From Monarcha castaneiventris obscurior (lineage: Eukaryota > Chordata > Aves > Passeriformes > Monarchidae): a stretch of DNA of 64,000 nucleotides. Below, in pieces: positions 28,801 through 38,107 of the stretch (positions are counted from its first letter, which is position 1; each line of letters begins with the position of its first letter). The position numbers were made by a program, and so were the translations under genes. Under the pieces are notes generated by a model. It saw only the letters and a program-made list of their open reading frames with translations, did no database searches and had not been told where the DNA came from. The stretch is from positions 6,386,001 to 6,450,000 of the forward strand of contig JAMPIT010000174.1 of assembly GCA_026261815.1 (NCBI GenBank). The letters run 5' to 3'.

Positions 28801-31800
28801 GAGTCCATCAGCTACAGTTAGGTCATAGTGTTGGCAGTGTTGTATGAGTCAAAAATACCTCATCTTTCCCTGACTTGCCTTTGCCTGAAACAGTAACTGT
28901 TAGTCTGTTCAGTGCTCAGCTGTTAATGGCCTGCTACAGCACAGCATTTTTAGTCCATCTAGTCCTGATAGCTACAATGTTAGTATTATAAAGGGACATT
29001 TTATTTTTAGCATTTTGTAAAGAATAGTTACTATGAAAACATAATAACTTTTGCCTTACTGCTGTCATTGATAGGGAAAATATATTGTATAGAATAGTGT
29101 GATTTAAAAAGCCTTGAGGCTCAGTCACCTCAACACCTCTAATCAAAATTTTATTTTTAGAAAAATTAATATTCAGGAGAAAGACTTTAGCTGCATTTGC
29201 ACAAATCTCAGGAACGGCAAATAAGATTGATATATGCAGTTTGATGTGTACTTTTTTCTTTTGATCATCTTTTTGCAGCAATTATTTATAAGGGCTGGGG
29301 TTTGTTTCCTAAATTGAAGGACTTGGTTTCTAATGGAATCCGTGAAAATGTCGCTGAGGCTGCTGAGCAGTTCTTCAACAGTACCACATTGTTTATGTGA
29401 AATAATAGAAGATAGAGGGAAATATTTTTGTATGAAATAGTTTCATTTAAGGTTAAAACATATAATGTCAAGCAGAGGTAAATAATTCAGGAAAAAGAGA
29501 TTGCCAGACTTTGAGACATTAATTTCATCTGTACTTCATATATGAATATGGAAATACAATGTCATTTTCCAATTCTGTCACCTAACACATTGATGTTCAA
29601 TAGGCATGAAACTTATTATAGAGAATAATTTAGATGTAAATCTGTAGTTTATTTTGCAAGTGCAGATTTAGATTTCTATACAGTAAGACAGGACCTAGAT
29701 CTAAATAAGAAACATTTCACTTATGTTCCAATCACTTTTGTAAGGAGTCGGGATAGGACTGGCTATAGAAAAAAAATTAAAGTAATGAAAAATCTGAGCC
29801 ATGGAGGATGTGTATGATTCCCACCATCCCTCATCTGCTATAACCAGACTTACACCACTCTCAGAGGAGAATATAATGCTGACCTCCTCGGGGCAGGAAA
29901 AACCTCTCTCTACCTTGCAGAGGTCCCAGGGCCCACTAGAAAACTTCCAAACTGCAGCTTTCACAGTTCAGCCATGCTCCAGTCTATTCACCCCAGAACC
30001 TGCTCCCCTCCTCACCTGTGCCCTGGCAGTGTAAGGCTCCATGGATGAAGAGGTGTCTGCAGCGGGGGTGTCTGCACGGTGGGGGCTGTTCCTTCCCTGG
30101 CCTCATCCTGACCCAGGGGCATAGGCTGGGTCCTGTGTTCCTCTACCAGCTTAAAGCCAAGGGCTCTCCACCCTCATTGTGCTGCCAGTAGGAACAGGGA
30201 GCTGCTGTTGCATGAGAACACGTGACAGCTTCTATCTATCTTTGCAAGACATTTATAGACATGTCTTGTTGGAAATAAGCAGGAAGTTGATATTGAAACA
30301 CTGGCACATTCTGTTTATCCCTTTGTGATCCAACCACTCCTGTCTTCCTGGTCTTTTTTTTTGCATTATCCAGCAGGCACCCTTTTTACAATCTATCCCT
30401 TATTTCCACTTCCCACCCATATGCCATCCTAAGTTTAAAACTTCTAGTTCATAATTTTTACTCAGTTTTTGTCATACTTGGTTGGTTTGGTTTTTCCATA
30501 ACTGAACTGGTTACTGGTACATTCTGCTGTGCACTGGGACTTCATTTGCAGCCTGTCCTTGTGCTGTGACATCTGTTTCCTGTGACTCTACCACCTCTGC
30601 CTGTGCTGTATAATAGGGTGCTTTGTTCTTGGGCTTGTTCAGCAGGCTGGTCAGCTGATCCTGTGCTTATGCCTTGGAACCCTGACAAATCCTGACATTA
30701 AATGGAGATGGAAACTATATTGTCTTTGTGTCTGGGTTTTCATGGTTAATGATTTCAAAAAAAGGGTCTGGTTGATTGAAATCTGCTTTCTGTCCTCTTA
30801 GTGTCTTTCTGTCCTTAAATTACAAAATTGACATTAAGATTTGACATTTTATTTCTTTGAAAAAGGGAGTCTCAAGAATGTGGTCCTTATTTTGGGATAT
30901 TGCTATAAAAGTGACACCGAAGACAACAAATACCACAAAGGTACCTGAATTGTGTTTTATTAATGTGTATTATTAGTGGAGTAGACACTATTGTGCTTGA
31001 CTACTCACTGAGAGTGAAGAGTTGATCATCATTTGACATAATTTTATTGAAATACTATTATTAAATAGTTTTTGTTTTCCTTTGCATATCTGGGCTCATA
31101 CAAACTAAAAGTAATTTCCAGAAATGGATCTGAGGAAGCCACTGTTAGAAGGTTTCAATATAACTTGTTGGGAAACTGTATTTGGAGAGTAAATGTCATT
31201 GTCTAATTGGAGAATGTATCAAATGGCTTTCCAGAGGTGTCTGTGCTAGGTCAGGAATCCCCAATGTTTTCATGAGTGATGTGCATGAAAAAATAGTGAA
31301 TGTGCTTTTCAGATCTGCAGACAACTCACAGCTAAGACAAGCTCACTGGAGGGCAGGATTAGAACTCAAAGTGACCCTGACAAATAGAACAAATGGTCTG
31401 GAAGGAAATAGGATACAATTCTGTAAGGACAAATGCAAGACCTTTTATTTAATTAGGAATGATCCATTGTACCAGCATGAGGAAATGATCAGCTTAAACA
31501 GCAGTGCTGCAGAAAAGGGGTCAGAATTGATGGGAGGCTGGTCATGAGTCAGCCATGTCACGTGGGTGCAGAAGAGGCAAGCACCACTCTTGCACCATGA
31601 AAGTGGTGCCTGTAAGACATGAGCTAATTCTTACACTCTGCTGAGTGCTAATATGGGCTCTGCTGGAGGAGCCTAACCATTTGGAATATTGCTGAATGAT
31701 CTGGACTATTATGAATAGTCCAGAGGAGACAAATGCAGCCTGTGAGGAAATGTTGCAGGGAGTTAAATTCGTTAACATAAATAAAGCTTAGAAAGGACAT

Positions 31801-32958
31801 GATAATAGGCTTCAAATATGTAAATGAAGAGCAAGAAAACAGAGACTTCTACATATTTCCTGTGGGTAGGATAAGCACTAACCAGTTTCTGTTACAGCAA
31901 GGGAGATTTCGGTCAGACATTGGTAAAAGCTTCCTGACAGGATAGTAAAGTGCTGGAAGATAGAAAATCTTCATCTTTGGATTTTTCTAAGAACAGTTAA
32001 AGCTGATGCTCTGATCAATGCCCTTCTTCACCTTTCTCTCATCCCAGTTGCAGTGACTCCTAAAAATGTGGCAATGGTAGTATACAGTTAAGTAGGGCAA
32101 GTGTAGATGAGCTGACTGAAATGAATCAAACTTTAGAGCACTGGGGTTTATACTATGGTATTCCCCAATTCTTGTAACACTAAGAACATTTATTGGCTTA
32201 CTAGCACTTTTATTTTATTCAAGAGTGACATTAATTACAGAGAAGAATCCGAAACTCCAGAATCCTTGGGGCCTTAGTTTGTAAGCCTTGGCTCATGTAC
32301 GTATTCTCAGTTATCCCTCTTCCACTAAAAACTGTGTGAATTCTTCATGAATAAAGAGTTGTTTGTATGAATGCAGATTGAAGAAGTGACCTTTTCTCAG
32401 TATATTCACTGGCTTATGAAATCAGTTTTTATTTTACAGTGAATGGGGTTTGAGTCTCATAAGCATTTTGGGGTATATCTCCTTGGAAAGACAGATGAAA
32501 TTCTAGCAGGTACCTCAGTATTAGCATTAGCTGTAGCTCAGGTCAGTACCTTAAGGCCCACAGACACCAGAAAAGGTTTTTGAAGTACTTTTAAATGGGA
32601 TACTCTAAACTTAGGAACTGGAATCTGAATCATTGTGCAAGTACAAACAGCTTGTAACCTGTAACTGCATCACCTCACACATGAAGTGTCATGTAACTTG
32701 TCTTCTGGGTCCTAAGGATCGTGCTTCATTGGGTGAATTTATGAGTAACTGAGAACAAGCAGATAAGCAAAATAATTTCTAATTGTGCAATAACTCATCT
32801 CTGTTGCAGTTTTCAAATTCTCTTTTTTTTCTCCAGAGTTACAATCCTGCGTGTCAGTGTGGGACATTAACCTGCCCCATGAAGTGCAAAACCTGAAAAA
32901 ACACATAGAAATGAGACAGGAATTAGCAGAAAAAATGAAGAGCTTTTCTTTGGACTGA
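892..32958 (+). CDS. LRRK2: LRRK2, leucine-rich repeat kinase 2, C-terminal ~1,633 residues (5' exons off-window)
   Basis: Large Roco-family protein: GTPase (ROC-COR) plus Ser/Thr kinase; the mammalian kinase phosphorylates Rab GTPases on endolysosomal and Golgi membranes. I joined 31 coding exons by matching each translation to human LRRK2 and checking GT/AG sites and phase: 892-1013, 1766-1835, 2299-2519, 3049-3299, 4440-4588, 6334-6427, 7507-7693, 8073-8254, 8769-8998, 10006-10133, 11206-11424, 13604-13805, 14429-14517, 15084-15271, 16175-16329, 17241-17387, 17541-17732, 18464-18610, 18947-19047, 19219-19409, 20089-20249, 21053-21223, 22597-22697, 23164-23358, 24362-24555, 24840-24912, 25729-25913, 26692-26844, 27559-27767, 30866-30940, 32837-32958. 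They equal human exons 21-51 in order. The total is 4,904 coding nt with no frameshift or internal stop. The stop TGA is at 32956-32958. The 5' end is incomplete only because the window starts inside the gene. Human residue numbers used in other entries come from recalled human sequence aligned by eye. Confidence 0.97.
2299..8254 (+). CDS. LRRK2: LRRK2 exons 23-28: leucine-rich repeat domain
   Basis: Six exons (2299-2519, 3049-3299, 4440-4588, 6334-6427, 7507-7693, 8073-8254) encode the LRR solenoid. Repeat signatures are plain: [72 protein letters not shown] and [14 protein letters not shown]. The autophosphorylation serine S1292 of human LRRK2 is kept in [11 protein letters not shown]. In full-length LRRK2 this domain folds over the kinase and helps hold it inactive (known for the human protein). 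Introns here run from 0.4 to 1.7 kb. The one at 4589-6333 holds a CR1 fragment. Confidence 0.95.
4942..5500 (+). mobile_element. CR1-family non-LTR retrotransposon, truncated 3' end
   Basis: The stretch lies in the LRRK2 intron 4589-6333, sense to the gene. It shows the degraded C-terminal end of CR1 reverse transcriptase ([21 protein letters not shown]), then VQRRAME, and the familiar CR1 3' text (CAGCCTGGAGAAAAGGAGGCT, GGGAAGCTGAGAAAAATTTC, GGCTGCACAGAGAAGTGG). It ends in the GATTCTGTGATT terminal motif that is diagnostic of avian-type CR1. It is 5'-truncated and carries stops, so it is immobile. Boundaries are approximate. Confidence 0.9.
5501..6333 (+). other. LRRK2: LRRK2 intron 25 remainder, nothing recognised
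   Basis: AT-rich intronic sequence between the CR1 insertion and the next exon. A short 10-bp direct duplication (AAGAATGAAT, twice) sits at about 5994-6013. I see no exon-like or RNA-gene-like signal. Confidence 0.6.
8769..11424 (+). CDS. LRRK2: LRRK2 exons 29-31: ROC GTPase domain
   Basis: Three exons (8769-8998, 10006-10133, 11206-11424) encode the Ras-of-complex GTPase. The P-loop GNTGSGKT (human 1341-1348, with K1347 and T1348) is intact. Switch I contains [10 protein letters not shown]. The G3/switch II reads [11 protein letters not shown], where human has DFAGREEFYST, so the Ras Q61-like position is Gln rather than the human Arg1398. The G4 motif THLD is intact. The codon for the Parkinson hot-spot residue R1441 (in ARAS) is the second codon of the third exon and is Arg; N1437 is also kept. 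The domain binds GTP/GDP and regulates LRRK2 dimerisation and kinase output. Confidence 0.96.
13370..13463 (+). repeat. Perfect 47-bp tandem duplication in LRRK2 intron 31
   Basis: Copy one is 13370-13416 and copy two 13417-13463, identical at every base, starting CATTATAGTTTTGAAAG and ending CTTTCAGAAGC. A third copy begins (CATGATAG) but breaks off at once. Each copy contains an acceptor-like CTACCTTTCAG. The duplication lies about 140 bp before the first COR exon. Exact identity implies a recent event or a replication-slippage polymorphism; an assembly error is possible. Confidence 0.95.
13604..17732 (+). CDS. LRRK2: LRRK2 exons 32-37: COR domain
   Basis: Six exons (13604-13805, 14429-14517, 15084-15271, 16175-16329, 17241-17387, 17541-17732) encode the C-terminal-of-ROC dimerisation domain, starting [13 protein letters not shown] and ending DDLLRKAEE. 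The block matches human closely throughout. Human Y1699, whose Cys change causes Parkinson disease, is Tyr here (EMPYFPMGF), and R1514, P1542, R1628 and S1647 equivalents are also unchanged. Two splice details are visible. The donor after the fifth exon is a weak GTTAAT, followed by an intron of only 153 bp. The acceptor of the exon at 15084 is preceded by an A-rich TTTTTTTAAAAG. Confidence 0.95.
18289..18347. repeat. TG/TA microsatellite in LRRK2 intron 37
   Basis: Alternating purine-pyrimidine sequence: an interrupted TG stretch followed by CATATATATTTATATATATATATG. It lies about 115 bp upstream of the exon at 18464. Similar short AT or CA/TA tracts occur near 34416-34432, 45499-45552 (TG then ATAGATATCTATATATC) and 52324-52346. 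Confidence 0.85.
18464..22697 (+). CDS. LRRK2: LRRK2 exons 38-43: protein kinase domain
   Basis: Six exons (18464-18610, 18947-19047, 19219-19409, 20089-20249, 21053-21223, 22597-22697) encode the kinase. The first also carries the COR-kinase linker. Glycine loop GDGGFGSV (human GDGSFGSV), catalytic lysine in EEVAVKIF (K1906), gatekeeper Met and hinge MLVMELA, catalytic loop YRDLKPHN (D1994), magnesium motif DYG, activation segment [10 protein letters not shown] and APE are all present, so an active kinase is expected. The PD-mutated residues G2019 and I2020 are Gly and Ile, as in normal human LRRK2. The A2016 equivalent, relevant to inhibitor binding, is Ala, and N2081 is Asn. The unusual HRD-to-YRD and DFG-to-DYG variants are typical of LRRK2. 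Confidence 0.97.
23164..32958 (+). CDS. LRRK2: LRRK2 exons 44-51: WD40 propeller, C-terminal helix and stop
   Basis: Eight exons (23164-23358, 24362-24555, 24840-24912, 25729-25913, 26692-26844, 27559-27767, 30866-30940, 32837-32958) encode the seven-bladed propeller and the long terminal helix. Blade-type segments are visible, for example [37 protein letters not shown] and [13 protein letters not shown]. The first exon of the block is the most diverged from human. The position of the Asian risk variant G2385R reads Glu (KLSELIDC for human KLCGLIDC), and human M2397 is Val. The protein ends EKMKSFSLD where human ends EKMRRTSVE, so the Thr2524 site is not preserved. Exon 50 (75 nt) is flanked by a weak acceptor (TTTGAAAAAG) and by the two longest 3' introns. 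Confidence 0.95.
27768..30865 (+). other. LRRK2: LRRK2 intron 49 (3.1 kb)
   Basis: The longest LRRK2 intron in the window. It is more GC-balanced than its neighbours near 27.9-28.4 kb and 29.85-30.2 kb. It contains a 14-A tract at 28652-28665. I found no coding match or recognisable repeat family in it. It ends with a poor polypyrimidine tract and acceptor TTTGAAAAAG at 30865. Confidence 0.7.
31245..31990 (+). mobile_element. Old CR1/L3-class retrotransposon fragment in LRRK2 intron 50
   Basis: The stretch resembles the end of a CR1-type ORF2 and its 3' region: TCTGCAGACAACTCACAGCTA, CTGGAGGGCAGGATTAGAAC, GACAAATGCAAGACC, AGCAGTGCTGCAGAAAAGG, and further down GCAAGGGAGATTTCGGTCAGACATTGGTAAAAG. 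It is heavily mutated with many stops, so it is much older than the CR1 at 4942-5500. It is in the same orientation as LRRK2. An 8-bp stem with 3-nt loop (GGACTATT / AATAGTCC, 31704-31722) lies inside it. Ends are uncertain by about 100 bp and the subfamily is not assigned. Confidence 0.7.
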
Positions 32959-33605
32959 AAAGTCACCCTGCAAGTGCCATTCTCTTTTCCAGTCTTCCAT
33001 CCTAACATACTGTGCAATATTTACAACTTCTTCCTGTCGTTTTTAACCTAAACCAGGAAGAAAATTACCATGAGAGTATTCATAGGATACCAAGAAGAAA
33101 GAAGTTATTTGTAATATTTGAAAGGACAGAAAACTGTTGAGAATTTCTGATTCTAAAATGTTATCATGTATCTGTTGTTTACCTGTGAAGTTCTGCTCTC
33201 TGCAATTATGGCTCAACTTCAGTATAACATTGTTCATCTGGTTTTTGATCCCAGTTAAACTGGGAATAAGCCAGGAGACTATAAATGGCTCTAATTATTA
33301 TCTCTACTGAGTTGACACTCTAATAAGAAGCAAAGTTTAAGCCTCTGTGTGTTTACTGCAGTTTGCATGTATGAGTTTGCTCTTATGATTCATGGTTTAG
33401 TAATGTCAGAGCTCATGAGCCTATGAAAAAACATCATATTTTATCTAACAGCAGTGTTTAAAGGAATCTATCATGACTACATTACTCTTTGAAACAACAG
33501 GCAGAATTGTCTGTGTTTCTTCCATGACATTGACTTTTTTTCCCATTATGACCAGAAAAAACCCCATTGTGCTACACTAATAAAACAGCTCTGAATTGAG
33601 CACCC
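32959..33605 (+). other. LRRK2: LRRK2 3' UTR (end inferred)
   Basis: The sequence follows the LRRK2 stop codon. It is AT-rich and non-coding. The first canonical AATAAA polyadenylation signal is at 33579-33584, and a GT/CT-rich stretch follows it, which would give a 3' UTR of roughly 640 nt. A second AATAAA at 34462-34467 could serve a longer form. No transcript evidence is available, so the end is a guess. Confidence 0.45.
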
Positions 33606-36600
33606 TGCCAGGCTCCTGCACGTCGGTGTCCTCCTGCAGCCTGCCTGCTCCTGGGAGATGCAGTCACACCACTGGGAGCGCTGCCAGTCACGTTAGACCT
33701 CTTGTGCAGCTCTCTTGGAAGAGAGAAGGGAAAGCACAGGGTGAATGCCCTGCTCTAAATGCTGCTATGACTTGCCCTTAGTCCAACTTGCTTGTTTGCT
33801 TACCTCAGTGTAAAAAAAAAAAAAAAAGGGAAGTTTTGCTTTGATTTTTCTCACATGCTAAGTTTCCACTTACTCATTCTTGTTTGAATTTATGTTGTTA
33901 TTTTGGGGAATAATCAGGGGAACCTTGAGGAGTGTAAGAACTGGCTGCCTCTTCCAAATTTGTTTCCACACCTCATCATTCAAGAGACACTTTTTGCTGC
34001 TTTCTGGCTGTAAGTCCAAGCTGCTGCTTACAGTCCCCACTGATCTGCTCTAAGGAAGTGCCTTATTTCTGTCCACCTGAAGACAGATGATGTTTTCTTT
34101 TTTTTGATACCAGAAGAATCTACAGAGTGCTCCCAAAATCTCAAAGATCGGAGTATCCAGAGCCATTCCTGAGTCTATGGAGCTGAACAAGGTTGAGCAA
34201 CCAAAAAGTTCTGGTTTTTGTTTTGTTTTTTCTAGAAAATTATGTACTGGGACAACAGCATTTCTTGTGCCCAACTCTAGCATTGTTCTATTTTCTGCCA
34301 GTTGTGGAGTGCATACTCAGGATTCCTTTCAGATATGCATCCCAGTTTTTATGCATTCTTATAATCTGTGTACTGAGAAGAATTTTCTATTTATATGGGA
34401 TTTTATAACTCAGAAAATATATATATATATTATCTTAGAATGAACATGGCTGGTTTTTTAAAATAAAAGAATATATGCATTTTGATTAAGTTTATCTGTA
34501 AGTCATTTTGAAATATAAGCCTAAATATTTTTATTAAAACTGTACTTTGTTAATAATGTAAGTCTACTTTCTCATCATTGAATTTTTAAGGAGGGGCTTT
34601 TCTGTGCAGCTTTTGTGGCATTTAATTCCTTCAGGATGATGCAAAATCCTGGCTCTGTAGGTGTTATTGGCACAGCTGCACTCCCACTTCTGCTCTGGCT
34701 CAGTGCATGTCTTGAGCCCTTTTCCCTTCCCGTTTGTCTTCTACTTGGTGTTCCTGCAGCCCTTCCCAGAGATAGGAGGTGACCTGTAAGGAGTTCTGTC
34801 CCTGTGGTCATCCCTCACCTTTCCAAAACTCTGGATAACACTGATCCATGGACTGAATCAGATCATGTATTCAGTATTACAGGAAGGGCAAGAACAAAAG
34901 AAACAGCAGCCAAAAGAGAGTCAGGAGCTCATTGCAAACCTGACTCAACTGGCCACTGTTGATTTATCCATGGTGGGAGAGCAAAATTCTGTCATGGTGG
35001 TAACTAACAGGGACTGTTTAGCAATACAGCACTCATTCTCACAGGGAACAGTGATCCCACTGCATCCTCACCAAATACCTTTTAGTACTGCAAGAAGATA
35101 TTTAGAGAACATCTTGTGTTGGTGCTTAAAAAATCTTGTTAGAAGTGCTCAGGGACTGCCATCCCCTCCCCAGCTGGCACCTGCCACCAAGGGCAGGAAC
35201 AGCACCATTGAAACTTGCACTACCAGGAAACCTGTTCCTAGAAACATCTCTATTGCCAAACTATAAGGAAAGGAAAAAAATATCCATAACTTTGTGTTCA
35301 TTCTGGTTTCAGTGGACCTGTTTGAAAACCAGTGGAAGCAGATCACTTAAGAGGACAAGCTCTATCAGATGCAGTTTCTTGCAGACCTAGGATAACATCC
35401 AGCACCTGAAAACAGATAACCCTTACTCAGAAAAGAGCCTGTTTGCTCATGGGAAACAAGCATGGGGTGTGGTGTGACTGAACACGTGAGCTGGGATGGG
35501 TAATGAACACCATGTCCCTCAGTGCAGCTAAAGGATGCTGGGGTTTAAACCTAATGACAAGGAAACTAAATGTACACAATGAGCTGAATGCTTGATTGGA
35601 TACTGCTGGGGTTTTTTTGAAGTATCCTTCCCCTCCTGTGCTACTGAATAATTAGAGTCATTCTTTTTTATTGGTTGCTTGCTCATTAATTTTAACCTCA
35701 TTTTTTTTTACAAGCAGTTCCTGGTCAATCCCACTGCAGACAAGCTGCACAACCTGATTTAATGTACTTTTGGTGTTATGTCCTGGCATTCCTCTTACTC
35801 TGAACTCTTGTACTGCCCCTAGTGTCCCATATTATTACCCTATATACTCTTCATGCATCACTTTGGGACAAAACTGGGACACATAAGGGAGGAGAGAGAA
35901 TGAGCTTAACCCCCAAACATGGGCATTTGTCATTACTGCCACTTACTAACCATCCCCATCCACCTGCAGCAAGCAGGACAAATAATCCATTTTACAATGA
36001 ACACTTCAGATACCAGAGACATGACAAAGTAGTAAGGGAAAACAATGAGTCTCAGTGAATGAGGAAAAGAGTGACAGTCATATTTTTCTCTTAGTCATTC
36101 AAGCAGAAAAGCATATGAACAATTTTTCTCACTTATTTTCTGGCTTTTGTCATTAATTTAAAAAAAAGTCTGGAAACAGCTCCCCTTACCTGCCTTAAGA
36201 GAACCAAATTTTCCGATCAGAACTAGCAAGTGTTCTGGTATTTCTCTCTCAATTAGTTCTTCAACCATATTATGAACTCATCCCAGGACTGTACTGACCT
36301 GCACATTCTCTTATATAAAGCCTTCTTCATGGCCTTTGGACAGGTATAACTCACTGGCTGCCAGCATACCATTCTGGTAACTTCCCAGGTTCTTTTTTTT
36401 GTTAGGTAGGCATGTGTCTTTGCAACAATTAGTTTATAATTACAGAGTGGCACAATCACATGAATATGGAGAATCATGCTTATTGCATATCTGTATTTTA
36501 AAATTCATTATTTCAAGAGGAAGAAACCACAAGATGTATTAATTATTGTTGTATTAGCAAAGGGAAACCAAATTTAGCAAAACTTACAAGTGAACCCTGG

Positions 36601-37170
36601 TGAAATTTCTAACAGACAGCTTCAAGAATGTTCTTTGCTGTACCTGTGAGATGTGTAGGCACTGTGAGGACAGCTGTGCTTTGAGATTTAGGCACCTCAG
36701 CAAGACTCCTCAGTCCTTACACTGGTACTTGTTCAGTTAAGTAGCAGAATTAGAAGCATTATCAAATCATGATACAACTTTTTCCCCTGTAGTGACCTCA
36801 TGCTGACTGGTACCTCCCTTTTCACATGGGTTGTTTGGACTGAGCAATAAACTGGAATTATTTTTTTAAAGTTATTAAAACTTATAATACACAATAGATC
36901 TATTTTAAAAACAGTTTTTTTAAAACTATACGAATATGATTCTAGTAAGAACATGATGAAAGTCAAAAAGCAAGCAAAGGCCTTTTCTTTTTTGCCCTTT
37001 CTTCTGTGTTGCTTTGCCTTTCCTGCTGCCACAGGTTCAAGTGCTGCTGTCAGTCCCTACAAAGGCTGTCACTAATTAGTGAGGGGAGACTGAAAAATCA
37101 ATGCGCTGTCTCTGGCGTACGTGATTGTTTACTTCACTTCCACCACAGCCCATTAGTGTCACTGACCTGA
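33606..37170. other. Intergenic region between LRRK2 and the GC island
   Basis: No homology to a known gene was recognised. Contents: a 16-A tract at 33812-33827, a TA microsatellite at 34416-34432, a second AATAAA at 34462-34467, and an open + strand frame of about 160 codons from 34788 to 35266 that I cannot assign. The rest is unremarkable AT-rich sequence. Confidence 0.6.
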
Positions 37171-37179
37171 AAAGTCAGT

Positions 37180-37215
37180 GACAGAAAAAGGGAAAGTGAC
37201 AGAAAAGGGGAAAGA
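37180..37215 (+). repeat. 18-bp imperfect tandem duplication
   Basis: Two adjacent copies of GTGACAGAAAARGGGAAA that differ at one base. They lie on the left shoulder of the GC-rich block that starts near 37270. Confidence 0.8.
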
Positions 37216-37269
37216 AATTAAAATCTCCTGGGACCATTCCAGTGTTCTGCCTTTTCGGAACCATTTTTT

Positions 37270-38107
37270 CCCGTGCCTTTTCCCGTGCTGTGTGTTGGCA
37301 CTGGCTCCCGGCGGCACAGCTGTGCCTGGGAGAGGGGCAGGCTCTGTGAGGGGGTGGGCTGTGACACCGCTCTCATCCAGCCCAGAAGCACTGAAACCAT
37401 TTTGCAGGAAAGCGAGAGGGGAGAGAAAGCAAGGGGAGAGAGACAGAGAGAGAAATTAGTAACAAGCAGAAGCTGGCAGCGCCACAGCGCAGCAGCCGAG
37501 CCAGCAGCCCTGCGGGGGCCGGGGCCCGGCTTTGGTCACAGATCCCCTCAGGGCTGTCCCGGCAGCGAGGTCAGGGCAGAAAACGTGGCCAAACGGCGCC
37601 CGGTGCTCAAGGATGACTGGGCAGAAGCGAGCAGGCTGGAATCTCCTCCAGCGACGTGGGGCTGCATCCCACCGGGAGCTTCCAGCTTCTCCTGTGCCAG
37701 CAGCTGCCGTGCCAGAGCACCCCGGCTCGCCCCGGCCGCAGCTCCCTCTCTGGGGCACCCCGGGCCGGGCTGGCCCTGCACCACCTCGCCTCTGCAGAGC
37801 TGGTTAACGGGGCTGCAGAGGGGACAAAAAAGGGAGCTTGTCGTGAAGGGTTAAGTGAAGGATTCCCCACAATCAGTCACAGCAGGAGAGGAGAGGCCAG
37901 CCCCACACAGTGAGGGGTGAGCAGCGGCTCAGCTCACAGGCTCCCACAGCTCCAGCAGCGCCGCCTCCTCCCCTGCCCCGGCGGCTGCCGCAGGGCCCGG
38001 CCTGCACAGGGCCGCGGGCACACAGCCCGGGGGGACAGGCCACAGAGAAAGCGACCCACGGAGCGGCAACCGAAACACCTGGCGCTTTTCCCTAGAAATA
38101 CACCAAC
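37270..38107. promoter_or_regulatory. Isolated CpG/GC-rich block between the two convergent genes
   Basis: In contrast to the AT-rich surroundings, about 830 bp is GC-rich and retains many CpG dinucleotides (for example GGCCAAACGGCGCCCGG, CCCCGGCTCGCCCCGG, CCCCGGGCCGGGC). Only the island at 63.0-63.7 kb is comparable. It sits 3.7 kb or more downstream of LRRK2 and 6 kb downstream of ERGIC2, so it is not the known promoter of either. A strong donor-like C|GTAAGG sits at its right edge (GT at 38108). Long open frames cross it on both strands, as expected by chance at high GC. It could be a promoter of an unannotated or non-coding transcript, an enhancer or a remnant. Function is inferred only. 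Confidence 0.5.

Noticed and set aside
29801..30034. Open frames in LRRK2 intron 49 as a lineage-specific exon
   Set aside because: Exon 49 joins exon 50 in the conserved frame (AQLGSLKNV). The frames show no similarity to LRRK2 or other proteins I know.
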